A stretch of 62,064 nt of DNA from GCA-002790365 sp964486645 (GTDB lineage: Bacteria; Bacteroidota; Ignavibacteria; Ignavibacteriales; Ignavibacteriaceae). The translations under genes were made by a program, and so were the position numbers. Location of the stretch: the NCBI GenBank assembly GCA_964486645.1, contig CAZAOG010000003.1:1-62064 (forward strand), written 5' to 3'. The notes under the pieces are model-generated. The model saw only the letters and a list, made by a program, of their open reading frames with translations, searched no databases and had not been told where the DNA came from. This document shows positions 34,612 to 43,229 of this stretch, piece after piece (the first letter of the stretch is position 1; every line of letters begins with the position of its first letter).

Positions 34612-36522
34612 TTATTTCTTCAGCCTTTCGGTAAATGATTTTAACTGATTGTAATACAGTATTGCCTTTTTGTTTTTAGGGTTAAGGCTCAGGCTTTGTC
34701 TGATTGCTCTTAAAGCGTTTTCATATTGTCTGTTATAATAATATGTCCCCGATAAGTTGTACCATAATTGAGCATCTGCATTAGAAAAAAGGCTTGCTTC
34801 TTTTAAGTATTTTAGTGCGACATTGTACTTCTTGTTTTGCAGATTAATTATACCAATCCACTTTTTGGAATAATAAGAGGGTTTAATAGATTCAAGTTTA
34901 ACTAAATAAACGAGAGCCTGATTAAATATTTTTGCAGAAATTAATTGTTCCGCAGCGTATTTGTAAATCGAATCGTCAAAAGGCAGCATGGCAATTAAGG
35001 AATTTATTTCTTTTATAAATGCAGGATAATTTTTTTCCTTGGAATATTTGTCGGCAATATTAATATGTGCTCTTTGCCAAAAAATATTTCTCCTTAAAAA
35101 TTGTATCGCCAAGGAATCGATGTAATCTTTTTCTTTAAAATTAATCATCTTGTAATTAGGTGTACCTTTAGGTACAAATGGAAAAGAGCCGGTCAATAAA
35201 TTTAATTTTATTTGAGCAACTGTCGAATCGAATCTTGTAAAAGGGAAATTCGCGTCCAGTAAACTGTCCTGCCTTGCTTCAGTAATAGCAATTTTTTTAT
35301 CAACCGGCAGTAAATTTAACTGAAGCATTTTTTTATAAAATGCTTTTGCCATCAGTTTATATCCTTTCAAATTCGGGTGCAGATGGTCTACCGTTAAATT
35401 GTAACCGACAATTCCGTTTGGACTGTAATAAGAAAACACCGAATCAATATCTATTACCGGATAATTATATTTTTTTCCTAAGTCCTCAATTACGTCGTTA
35501 AATTTTTGGGGTGCTCTAAACCTTAAAGCATCCAACTCTTTTGCTTGAAATAACAATTTATGTGCTTCTTTATAGTTTCCCCTGTCATATTCATTTTTAC
35601 CTTTTTCGTAAACAATATCTGCGCGGGGAAGTTCTTTGGTCTTAATAGATATAAACGGTTGCTGATCGAGAAGATTGGAGGTTAACGTCCCTAATATTAC
35701 AGGAATGTCAGCTTCTTTTAAGTATTTCAAAATATCATCCAAGTTACCCTCAAACTGGTCAACACCTTTGTTAAAAAGGTCGGAGTTAAGGACAATTTGA
35801 GACTTGCCTATAACGCGAGCCATCAGCGTTCCTTTGTCGGCATTTTTTGTGTGTTCGCTGTTGCTAAACAACGCGTAGATTTTTGATATCGTATTATTTA
35901 TTAATTGTACCGTTCTAAAGTTTGAAATGGAAACGTAGAAATTTATCAATGTTCTTGAACTGCCCATAGAAACCGTAGAGCCGACACCCAAAGCACCGTA
36001 ATATTCGTTATGCCCGCCGTAGAAAAGGACTAAATCCGGTTTTTGTTTAATTATATCGGGAACTATGTCTCGTATTGTATAAGTGTTGATAGCCGATATA
36101 CCGCAATTGATTACTTCAATGTTTTTTTCCGGATATAAAAGTTCCAACCTTCTTTTTAGTATGGCGGGAAATGAACCGGTTGAAGCATAAGGCCAGCCCT
36201 CGGTTGTGCTTCCGCCCAATGCAAAAATTCTGTACGTTTGTTTCGTTTTATCTTTTAGGAAACTATCGGGTAAAGGTGTCGGGTAATTGTTTAAATTCGT
36301 AAAATATTTTAAAGTTAATTTCGGATTAAGGGCAAGACGGTTAGAGTAAGTTTTTGATAGAGGCGTGAACGTTTCAAAGTCTTCGCCATAACCGAAAACC
36401 CTTAAAGAAATTTCAATGATTAAAATTAAAAACAGAGGCAATAATATCAATACAAGGTAGAACCATTTAGGTGTTTTTTTTGCGGGGGCATTCTTCTTTA
36501 ACAATTTATTCTTATTCGACAT
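34612..36522 (-). CDS. SGNH/GDSL hydrolase with C-terminal TPR repeats
   Basis: The product has 636 residues from the ATG at 36522; the frame extends to 36540. A lysine-rich start and one membrane span (about 20-40) anchor it in the inner membrane with the rest outside. The SGNH core has ALGGSTTEG (Ser105), the CGISAIN segment, FYGGHNEYYG (block III Asn) and DHLHPNLKG with the catalytic Asp and His. The last 130 residues form tetratricopeptide repeats (ALVYLVKLESIKPS, ALKYLKEASLF, ALRAIRQSLSLNPKN). Such proteins often sit beside carbamoyltransferase/SxtJ/DUF5989 genes, as here, and probably deacylate or acylate a surface glycan. Substrate unknown. Confidence 0.82.
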   Translation of the reverse strand: MSNKNKLLKKNAPAKKTPKWFYLVLILLPLFLILIIEISLRVFGYGEDFETFTPLSKTYSNRLALNPKLTLKYFTNLNNYPTPLPDSFLKDKTKQTYRIFALGGSTTEGWPYASTGSFPAILKRRLELLYPEKNIEVINCGISAINTYTIRDIVPDIIKQKPDLVLFYGGHNEYYGALGVGSTVSMGSSRTLINFYVSISNFRTVQLINNTISKIYALFSNSEHTKNADKGTLMARVIGKSQIVLNSDLFNKGVDQFEGNLDDILKYLKEADIPVILGTLTSNLLDQQPFISIKTKELPRADIVYEKGKNEYDRGNYKEAHKLLFQAKELDALRFRAPQKFNDVIEDLGKKYNYPVIDIDSVFSYYSPNGIVGYNLTVDHLHPNLKGYKLMAKAFYKKMLQLNLLPVDKKIAITEARQDSLLDANFPFTRFDSTVAQIKLNLLTGSFPFVPKGTPNYKMINFKEKDYIDSLAIQFLRRNIFWQRAHINIADKYSKEKNYPAFIKEINSLIAMLPFDDSIYKYAAEQLISAKIFNQALVYLVKLESIKPSYYSKKWIGIINLQNKKYNVALKYLKEASLFSNADAQLWYNLSGTYYYNRQYENALRAIRQSLSLNPKNKKAILYYNQLKSFTERLKK

Positions 36523-36625
36523 TCGGCAAATATACTCCAAAAGATTAAAAGGAATTGCATAATTATAATTGAAATTTATAAATAAAATAATTAATAATTT
36601 TCTATTAATTGCAGCCGTTAAATTC

Positions 36626-36657
36626 TTTGAATATACTTAATTAATAAGGTATTTTTA
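36626..36657 (+). promoter_or_regulatory. Bacteroidota-type promoter for the foldase/carbamoyltransferase operon
   Basis: TTTG at 36626-36629, 20 bases, then TATTTTTA at 36650-36657 (seven of eight to TAnnTTTG), 28 bases before the start codon. Confidence 0.5.
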
Positions 36658-36685
36658 AAGATTAAAAAAAAAAATATCGAAACTT

Positions 36686-38530
36686 ATGAGATCCTATTTA
36701 TTTGTTGTAATTATACTTTCAGTCTCCTTAGCTACACTAAAACCTCAATCATTGATGGATAAACCCGTTGCAAAAGTCGGTAATTTATCAATCTCAAAAA
36801 ATGAGTTTCTTCAGCGCTATGAGTTTACGCCCTTGTTCGGAAAAAATAAAAAAAGAATGCGTGAATCCTTAAAACTTGAATTCCTTTATTCTCTAATTGC
36901 CGAAAAACTATGGGCGCTTGAAGCAGAGAATCAAAGGCTTGATACTATGCAGGTTATGAAGTTCGCGGAAGAAGAATACGAAAAAATGTTTGTCAGAGAC
37001 GCGCTGTTTAGAAAGGAAATTCAAAATAAAGTTAAAGTAACCGAAAAGGAAATAATAGAAGGTTTTATTAGAAAGAACACAACGCTGAAAGTAAATTATC
37101 TTATATCGGAAGATAAAGATGAAATTTATAAATTATATAATTTATTGAACAAAGGAATTCCGTTTGATACAATCTTGGTTTACAGTCCGGAAAAAGAAGA
37201 ACAGAAAAAACCCATAGAGGTGGTTTACGGACAGATGGAATTAAGCATTGAAGATTCACTTTACAATTTAAAAGTGGGGGAATACACTGCGCCGATATTT
37301 ACGCCCGATGGCTGGTATATTTTTAAACTCTCAGATAAAACTCAGACCATCCTTAACACAATAAACGAGAGGGAAAATTCTCGAAAAGCCATAAAAAAAA
37401 TAATCGAGGCACGTAAAGCCCGAAAATTATTCGATAAATATTATCGTGATTTTTTTAAGGGTAAGCGTGTGGATGTAAACTCCAAGTTATTTAAAAGCTT
37501 GGCTGTAAAGCTTCAAAGAATATTAGAGAAAAGAAAGAAAGATTATGCGGTAAAAAAGGATGAACCCGTCTATACCGAAGCCGAAGATTTTTATACTTTA
37601 GCCAAACAATTCGGAAAAGATTCTTTAAATACAAATTTTATTCAATTTAAAGAAAACCCGATAAGTTTGGAACGATTTATCCGCCAGATTATTTTTGAAG
37701 GCTTCAGTTCCGTCAACACGGATCTGAAAACCGTTTTGGGCGTACTCAACAAACAAACTCGGAAGATAATAGAGTACGAATTGTACTCGAGAAAAGGAAT
37801 TGATGAAGGACTGAACCTGCTGCCCGAGGTAAAGAACGATTTGAGAATGTGGAAAGAAAATTATCTTTATCAATATTTGCAGAGTAAATTTACCGACTCT
37901 GCAAAAGTTTCTGACAAAGAAATATATTCACAATATTTGAAAGATTTTAAAACGGATGTTTTCCCGTCGGAAGTTAATATAATTGAAGTGCTGACCGACA
38001 GTTTATCGATTGCCGATAAAATATTAAGCGAGGTAAAATCGGGGAAAGATATAAGACTGCTTGCAGAAAAATATTCAAAAAGAAAATGGACTAAAAAAAA
38101 TAAAGGTGAATTCGGATATTTCCCTGTAACTGCATTCGGCAAGTTGGGTGAAGCTGCAAAAAACATGAAAATAGGCGAGGTAAAAGGTCCGATAAAACTG
38201 AAAGACGGATATTCGATATTTAAGTTGATAGGCAAAAGAAAACCCAGGAAAAAGCTTCCGCAACCTTTTGCAAAAGTAAAGAATTCTATTAAACGGCAGC
38301 TTGAATTAAAAAAAACGAAACTGAAAATAACAAACTATACTTTTGAGTTGGCAAAAAAATACGGCATTTCAATTGACCCTGATGTTTTCAAATCGATTAA
38401 GGTAACGGATCTCAATTCTTTCGGATTCAGATATTTGGGCTTTGGCGGAAGAATAAAAGCCGCTCCGCTTATGCCTTTAAATGTCGACTGGGTTGAACCT
38501 TTCATTAAAAGTAATTCAATAGTTCAATAA
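36686..38530 (+). CDS. Periplasmic parvulin-type peptidyl-prolyl isomerase (SurA/PpiD-like)
   Basis: The product has 614 residues with a signal peptide (about 1-22). The N-terminal chaperone region begins VAKVGNLSISKNEFLQRY, as in SurA-like proteins. Two parvulin-like domains can be read: one at about 125-215 (LKVNYLISEDKDEI ... GWYIFKLSD) and one at about 425-520 (VNIIEVLTDS ... KKNKGEFGYFPV ... DGYSIFKLIGKR). It assists folding of exported and outer-membrane proteins in the periplasm. It lies 11 bases upstream of the carbamoyltransferase gene, so they are probably co-transcribed, although their functions need not be linked. Confidence 0.85.
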   Translation: MRSYLFVVIILSVSLATLKPQSLMDKPVAKVGNLSISKNEFLQRYEFTPLFGKNKKRMRESLKLEFLYSLIAEKLWALEAENQRLDTMQVMKFAEEEYEKMFVRDALFRKEIQNKVKVTEKEIIEGFIRKNTTLKVNYLISEDKDEIYKLYNLLNKGIPFDTILVYSPEKEEQKKPIEVVYGQMELSIEDSLYNLKVGEYTAPIFTPDGWYIFKLSDKTQTILNTINERENSRKAIKKIIEARKARKLFDKYYRDFFKGKRVDVNSKLFKSLAVKLQRILEKRKKDYAVKKDEPVYTEAEDFYTLAKQFGKDSLNTNFIQFKENPISLERFIRQIIFEGFSSVNTDLKTVLGVLNKQTRKIIEYELYSRKGIDEGLNLLPEVKNDLRMWKENYLYQYLQSKFTDSAKVSDKEIYSQYLKDFKTDVFPSEVNIIEVLTDSLSIADKILSEVKSGKDIRLLAEKYSKRKWTKKNKGEFGYFPVTAFGKLGEAAKNMKIGEVKGPIKLKDGYSIFKLIGKRKPRKKLPQPFAKVKNSIKRQLELKKTKLKITNYTFELAKKYGISIDPDVFKSIKVTDLNSFGFRYLGFGGRIKAAPLMPLNVDWVEPFIKSNSIVQ

Positions 38531-38541
38531 TAAAATAACAG

Positions 38542-40359
38542 ATGTATATTTTAGGAATATCGGCATTTTACCACGATAGCGCAGCCTGTCTTATTAAAGA
38601 CGGAAAAATTATTGCCGCCGCGCAGGAAGAAAGATTTACAAGAAAAAAGCACGACCACGGTTTTCCTATAAATGCAATCAATTTTTGCTTTGAATACGAA
38701 AGGATAAATTCATCCGAGTTAGAACTTATTTCATTTTACGATAAGCCCTTCCTTAAGTTTGAAAGGATACTCGAAACTTACCTTCAGTTTGCGCCCAAAG
38801 GGATAAAATCATTCATAAAAGCGATGCCCCTTTGGATAAAAGAAAAACTTTGGATGAAAGAGTATATTAAAAAAGAGTTGAAGTACGAAGGAAGAATTAT
38901 TTTTCCCGAACATCATTTCTCACACGCCGCGTCCGCGTTTTATCCCTCGCCTTTCAACGAAGCGGCAATATTGACAATGGACGGAGTGGGAGAATGGACA
39001 ACTACCAGTTTCGGAGTCGGTAACGCTAATAAAATCGAATTATACGCGGATATTAAATTTCCCCACTCCCTCGGACTTCTGTACTCTGCCTTTACTTATT
39101 TCACAGGGTTCCGCGTCAATTCGGGTGAGTATAAATTAATGGGACTTGCTCCGTACGGCGAACCAAGGTATAAGGATATAATTTTAAAAGAGTTAATCGA
39201 TGTTAAAGAAGACGGTTCGTTTAGAATGAATATGGATTATTTCAATTATTCGGTCGGACTGCAAATGACCAACGATAAATTCAACAAGTTATTCGGAGGA
39301 GAACCGAGAAAACCCGAAAGTAAACTAACCCAAAGGGAAATGGACTTGGCAAAGTCGGTGCAGGAAGTAACCGAAGAGATTGTTTTAAAAATAGGAAAAC
39401 ACGTTCATAAAGAAACCGGGGAACATAATTTAGCCCTTGCCGGCGGTGTTGCGTTAAACTGCGTGGCAAACGGCAGACTGCTGAGGGAAGGACCTTTTGA
39501 AAATATTTGGATACAGCCTGCTTCCGGTGATGCCGGAGGAGCTTTGGGCGCTGCTTTAACCGGATGGTACAATTATTTGGAACAACCGCGAAATGTTGAA
39601 GGAAATAATGATTCTCAGCACGGGTCTTATTTGGGACCTGAATTCGGTAAAGATGAGATAAAAGAATTTTTAATTAAAAACGATGCAGCTTTTGAAGAAA
39701 TTCCGTTTGAAGAAATTCCGGAAAAAATATCGGATCTAATTGCCGAAGAAAATGTAATCGGTTGGTTTCAAGGCAGAATGGAATTCGGACCCAGAGCGCT
39801 CGGTGCAAGGTCAATACTCGGTGACGCACGTGTACCTAAAATGCAGAAACATATGAATCTGAAAATAAAATTCAGAGAAAGTTTCAGACCGTTTGCTCCG
39901 TCAATTTTAAAGGAAGAAGTTTCCAATTATTTTGATATAAATACCGACAGTCCGTATATGCTTTTAGTAGCCGATGTAAAGAAAAACAAACAAAAATCCG
40001 TGGTGGAAAACAGCAAGGACTATTTCGGTTTGGATAAACTTAAAATAATAAGATCCGAGATACCTGCTGTTACACACGTTGATTATTCGGCAAGAATACA
40101 AACGGTTCACAAGGAGACAAACAAACTTTATTACGATTTGATAAAAAAGTTTAACGAAGATTACGGATGTGCTGTTTTAATAAACACATCCTTTAATGTA
40201 AGGGGTGAACCGATTGTATGCACACCCGAAGACGCTTACAGATGTTTTATGCGCACAAATTTGGATTATTTGATAATGGGCAATTACCTGCTGAATAAAG
40301 AGGATCAGAAAAATAAAATGGAACACGAAAATTGGCAAAAAGAATTTGAACCGGATTAG
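38542..40359 (+). CDS. Carbamoyltransferase (NodU/CmcH/TobZ family)
   Basis: The product has 605 residues, full family length. The N-terminal domain reads YILGISAFYHDSAACLI and QEERFTRKKHD; the metal-binding histidines are in HHFSHAASAFYPS; DGVGEWTT and GGVALNCVANG are the Kae1-like nucleotide-binding segments. The C-terminal YrdC-like domain has EFGPRALGARSILGDARVP and FRPFAPSIL. The enzyme makes a carbamoyl-adenylate from carbamoyl phosphate and ATP and transfers the carbamoyl group to a sugar or natural product. Together with the SxtJ and DUF5989 genes downstream and the divergent SGNH hydrolase it forms a recurring cell-envelope module; the acceptor is not known. Confidence 0.93.
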   Translation: MYILGISAFYHDSAACLIKDGKIIAAAQEERFTRKKHDHGFPINAINFCFEYERINSSELELISFYDKPFLKFERILETYLQFAPKGIKSFIKAMPLWIKEKLWMKEYIKKELKYEGRIIFPEHHFSHAASAFYPSPFNEAAILTMDGVGEWTTTSFGVGNANKIELYADIKFPHSLGLLYSAFTYFTGFRVNSGEYKLMGLAPYGEPRYKDIILKELIDVKEDGSFRMNMDYFNYSVGLQMTNDKFNKLFGGEPRKPESKLTQREMDLAKSVQEVTEEIVLKIGKHVHKETGEHNLALAGGVALNCVANGRLLREGPFENIWIQPASGDAGGALGAALTGWYNYLEQPRNVEGNNDSQHGSYLGPEFGKDEIKEFLIKNDAAFEEIPFEEIPEKISDLIAEENVIGWFQGRMEFGPRALGARSILGDARVPKMQKHMNLKIKFRESFRPFAPSILKEEVSNYFDINTDSPYMLLVADVKKNKQKSVVENSKDYFGLDKLKIIRSEIPAVTHVDYSARIQTVHKETNKLYYDLIKKFNEDYGCAVLINTSFNVRGEPIVCTPEDAYRCFMRTNLDYLIMGNYLLNKEDQKNKMEHENWQKEFEPD

Positions 40360-40364
40360 CATTT

Positions 40365-40787
40365 ATGGAAGATATTTTATTCGAAATAAGAAATATAAAA
40401 CAGACTAAAAAAGATTTACGGAAATTCGGTTTATCTGTCGGAATTGTAATATTAATTATTTCCGCGTTACTTTTTTGGAATGAGAAAAATTCGTATCCGT
40501 ATTTCGGTGCTGCCGGTTTTCTTCTCACTGTTCTCGGAATATTTTATCCTGCGTCGTTAAAATCCGTTAATAAAGCTTGGATGTCATTAGCCATAGTTTT
40601 GGGCTGGGTGATGACGAGGGTAATTTTAATAATTTTGTTTTATATTGTGTTAACGCCTATCGGAATTATTGCTAAAATATTCAGGAAAAATTTTCTTGAA
40701 TTAAAGACTGATAAATCAATAAATTCGTATTGGGAAGTAAGGGAAAAAAGAAATTTTGAACCTTCTGATTTTGAAAATCAATTTTAA
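40365..40787 (+). CDS. SxtJ-family membrane protein
   Basis: The product has 140 residues with three hydrophobic segments (about 22-40, 45-62 and 70-95) and a charged C-terminal tail (SYWEVREKR). Size, topology and position directly after a carbamoyltransferase (five-base gap) and before a DUF5989 protein fit the SxtJ family, named from a saxitoxin-cluster gene but widespread. Its function is unknown; an inner-membrane partner of the carbamoyltransferase is plausible. Confidence 0.8.
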   Translation: MEDILFEIRNIKQTKKDLRKFGLSVGIVILIISALLFWNEKNSYPYFGAAGFLLTVLGIFYPASLKSVNKAWMSLAIVLGWVMTRVILIILFYIVLTPIGIIAKIFRKNFLELKTDKSINSYWEVREKRNFEPSDFENQF

Positions 40788-40802
40788 GTAATTATTACCA
40801 AA

Positions 40803-40961
40803 ATGAGTAAATTATCAATCATATCGGAACTGTGGCAGTTCTTGAAAATTAGGAAAAAGTGGTGGCTTGCGCCCATTATCATTTTCTTATTTTTACTGGG
40901 CGGGTTAATTATTCTCACTCAGGGCTCCGCTTTAGCGCCATTTATATATTCAATATTTTAG
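40803..40961 (+). CDS. DUF5989-family small membrane protein
   Basis: The product is a 52-residue protein. It starts with SIISELWQFLKIRKKWW, then a single membrane span (APIIIFLFLLGGLII), and ends near GSALAPFIYSIF. This is the typical DUF5989 layout, found almost always after SxtJ and carbamoyltransferase genes, as here with a 15-base gap. The positive patch before the span predicts an N-in orientation. Function unknown; likely a small subunit of the same membrane complex. Confidence 0.85.
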   Translation: MSKLSIISELWQFLKIRKKWWLAPIIIFLFLLGGLIILTQGSALAPFIYSIF

Positions 40962-41156
40962 CTTTTATTATTTGAACTTCTGCAAAATAGTCCTTTTGTA
41001 ATTGTATGTTTAAGCAAGAGAAAAAGAATGTAAATACTGAGTTTTGATATTCGGAGACCGTATTTCATGTATTCAAAAAGACAGGTTGCAATGAATGGCC
41101 GCATCATAATCTAACTTATGCACTGAACAGTTCGTTCAGCCGCAAGATAAAAAAAA

Positions 41157-41309
41157 GTATCCGCAGACTTTATGTCTGCGAGGGGAAAGAAAAAAAGGTA
41201 TCCGCAGACTTTATGTCTGCGAAGGGAAAGAAAAGAAGGTATCCGCAGACTTTATGTCTGCGAAGGGAAAGAAAAGAAAGTATCCGCAGACTTTATGTCT
41301 GCGAAGGGA
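41157..41309. repeat. Tandem array of four 41-bp hairpin units
   Basis: Units start at 41157, 41198, 41239 and 41280, exactly 41 bases apart; the last is partial. Each contains CGCAGAC-TTTAT-GTCTGCG, a 7-bp stem, followed by a purine-rich GAAGGGAAAGAAAAG spacer. Units differ at only one to three positions. The array lies between convergent genes. Another hairpin, CTGAAC/GTTCAG, lies at 41122-41138. Confidence 0.9.
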
Positions 41310-41364
41310 TTACTCACTGTATTGTTTTACGTCGTCATAAAGCCGACGGCTACAAAAATTTTTT

Positions 41365-43209
41365 TTATTTTAAGATTACCATATCATACGGTGCTAAGAT
41401 GATTGGATAATAATTGTCTCTCGGAAGAATATCCTTTTTGTTTAATAGGTTTACAAGTTTTTTGTCGGATAATCCAATCTTTTTTAATTCCAATTTTACA
41501 ACAGCCTCTTTATCGGAATTGTTTATTAAAATAAAAATGCTTTTATTGTTATATGTTCGTTTATATCCGATAACCTTTTCTGCATTATCAATATAAAAGA
41601 AATTTAAATCTCCAAGAGATAACTCGGTATTATCTTTTCTTATTATAATCAGCTTTCGATACCAGCTAAAAATATCCCGGTTGAATTTTACGGTGTCAAT
41701 ATTACGGGTTCTTCCGAGAGGATCGGAAGCTTCCGGTTCATATTGAAAATTCGGCCATACCATAGGTTTGCGGCAATCCGGGTCATCTCCGCCCCACATA
41801 CCGGCTTCATCGCCGTAATAAATCATCGGCGCACCGGGCATTGTCATTTGTATTCCCGCTGCAATTTTTTGTTTTAATATTTCTATCTCATTAGGTTTTC
41901 TTACAATATAGTCCTTGTTGTCCTTTGCACTCGCATAATGATCGTACCACCGGTCGGGATTTACAATTTGCGAAGCTATTCTGTCAACATCGTGGCTGTC
42001 TAATAAATTTTGAAGAGCGTAGAAATTATCTTTCGGGTAATCGTTCATCATTACGGTAATACTGTCGGCAAATGCTTTGGGTGATATTTGTTCTTTTTGA
42101 TCGGCAACAAATTTTTTAACGGCACGGGCAAATTTATAATTCATTATTCCGTCAAAGGAATCTCCCTGAAGCCAGGGGGAAGCATTGAACATTTTATTTT
42201 CAGACCAATTTTCCCACCATATCTCGCCCGTAATGTATGCTTCCGGATTTATATTTTTAACCCAATTTCTAAAAATCTTCCAAAATTTTATATCAATTCT
42301 CTCGGCAACATCCAATCTCCATCCGTCAATTCCGTCACCGGGGTCGCCGTCGCCGTTTGGGTCCATCCAGCGAGTAACTATTTTTTTTATATGTTCCGCA
42401 AATTCCGGAGCCAAGCCTATTTTAGGGTCTTTTTTTATCTCCGGCAATTCTTTAATACCGAACCATCCCTGGTAGTCAAATTCATTTTTGGCGGTTTTAG
42501 GATCATCAAAAGATTTTACTATGAACCAGTCCTTGTAAATGGATTTTTGCTGTTTGTTTTCCAAATCTTTAAATGCCCAAAAGTTGGTACCTACATGGTT
42601 GAAAACACCGTCAATAATAATCTTAATGCCTTTATTGTGAGCTTCTTTTATAAGTTTTAGAAATAAACTATCGGCGGAAGTCCACTTCCAAGTTTTTGGA
42701 TCCTCAGGGTCCTCCGAATTCCATACTTTTTCATCTCCCCGCGGATCGGGTCCGAAATTATTATCAATATGACGATACATTTTTGTGTCATATTTATGAA
42801 GCGAGGGGGATTCAAAAACGGGATTAAAATATATTGCCGTAATTCCTAATACTTTAAGATAATTCAGTTTATTTATTACGCCTTGTAAATCTCCCCCGTA
42901 TCTTCTAACACCTGAATTCCAATAAAAATCCTTTTTATCTCCTTTTTCCCAAGGTTGTAATTTGAACCAATCGGACGTCCAAGGGGATATCTTCCAACCT
43001 TTTGGTGTAATAAAAGGCCAAGCACCTTTCATATCGTACGGAGTGGGATCATTTGCTTTATCTCCGTTGGAAAATCTTTCGGGAAAAATTTGATACCATA
43101 CGGCTGTTTTTGACCAACCGGGAACTCTCGGTATCTTTGTTTTATCTTTTGTAAAAGATGAATTGAAACCGAAAAGCAATATCAAACTTAGATAGATTAT
43201 TTTAGTCAT
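41365..43209 (-). CDS. Secreted GH13 enzyme, neopullulanase/cyclomaltodextrinase-like
   Basis: The product has 614 residues with a signal peptide (about 1-20, IIYLSLILLFGFNSSF). The opening WSKTAVWYQIFPERFSNGD and the block RRYGGDLQGVINKLNYLK are typical of neopullulanase/cyclomaltodextrinase-like GH13 members. Catalytic regions are IIDGVFNHVG, DGWRLDVAER (nucleophile Asp), YITGEIWWEN (acid/base Glu) and LLDSHDVDR (third Asp). There is no obvious N-terminal dimerisation domain and no T9SS tail, so a periplasmic location is likely. It lies 20 bases after the lipoprotein amylase, so the two form an operon that would process maltodextrins in sequence. Confidence 0.9.
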   Translation of the reverse strand: MTKIIYLSLILLFGFNSSFTKDKTKIPRVPGWSKTAVWYQIFPERFSNGDKANDPTPYDMKGAWPFITPKGWKISPWTSDWFKLQPWEKGDKKDFYWNSGVRRYGGDLQGVINKLNYLKVLGITAIYFNPVFESPSLHKYDTKMYRHIDNNFGPDPRGDEKVWNSEDPEDPKTWKWTSADSLFLKLIKEAHNKGIKIIIDGVFNHVGTNFWAFKDLENKQQKSIYKDWFIVKSFDDPKTAKNEFDYQGWFGIKELPEIKKDPKIGLAPEFAEHIKKIVTRWMDPNGDGDPGDGIDGWRLDVAERIDIKFWKIFRNWVKNINPEAYITGEIWWENWSENKMFNASPWLQGDSFDGIMNYKFARAVKKFVADQKEQISPKAFADSITVMMNDYPKDNFYALQNLLDSHDVDRIASQIVNPDRWYDHYASAKDNKDYIVRKPNEIEILKQKIAAGIQMTMPGAPMIYYGDEAGMWGGDDPDCRKPMVWPNFQYEPEASDPLGRTRNIDTVKFNRDIFSWYRKLIIIRKDNTELSLGDLNFFYIDNAEKVIGYKRTYNNKSIFILINNSDKEAVVKLELKKIGLSDKKLVNLLNKKDILPRDNYYPIILAPYDMVILK

Positions 43210-43229
43210 AAGTTGTACAACTTGAAAAA

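Noticed and set aside
41157..41309. Possible CRISPR array
   Set aside because: Units are contiguous 41-base copies with no unique spacers and each unit is itself a hairpin plus purine tract; no cas genes are present.
41172..41410. Open frames of 65-76 residues
   Set aside because: They are translations of the tandem 41-bp hairpin array and reach into the 3' end of the opposite-strand amylase.
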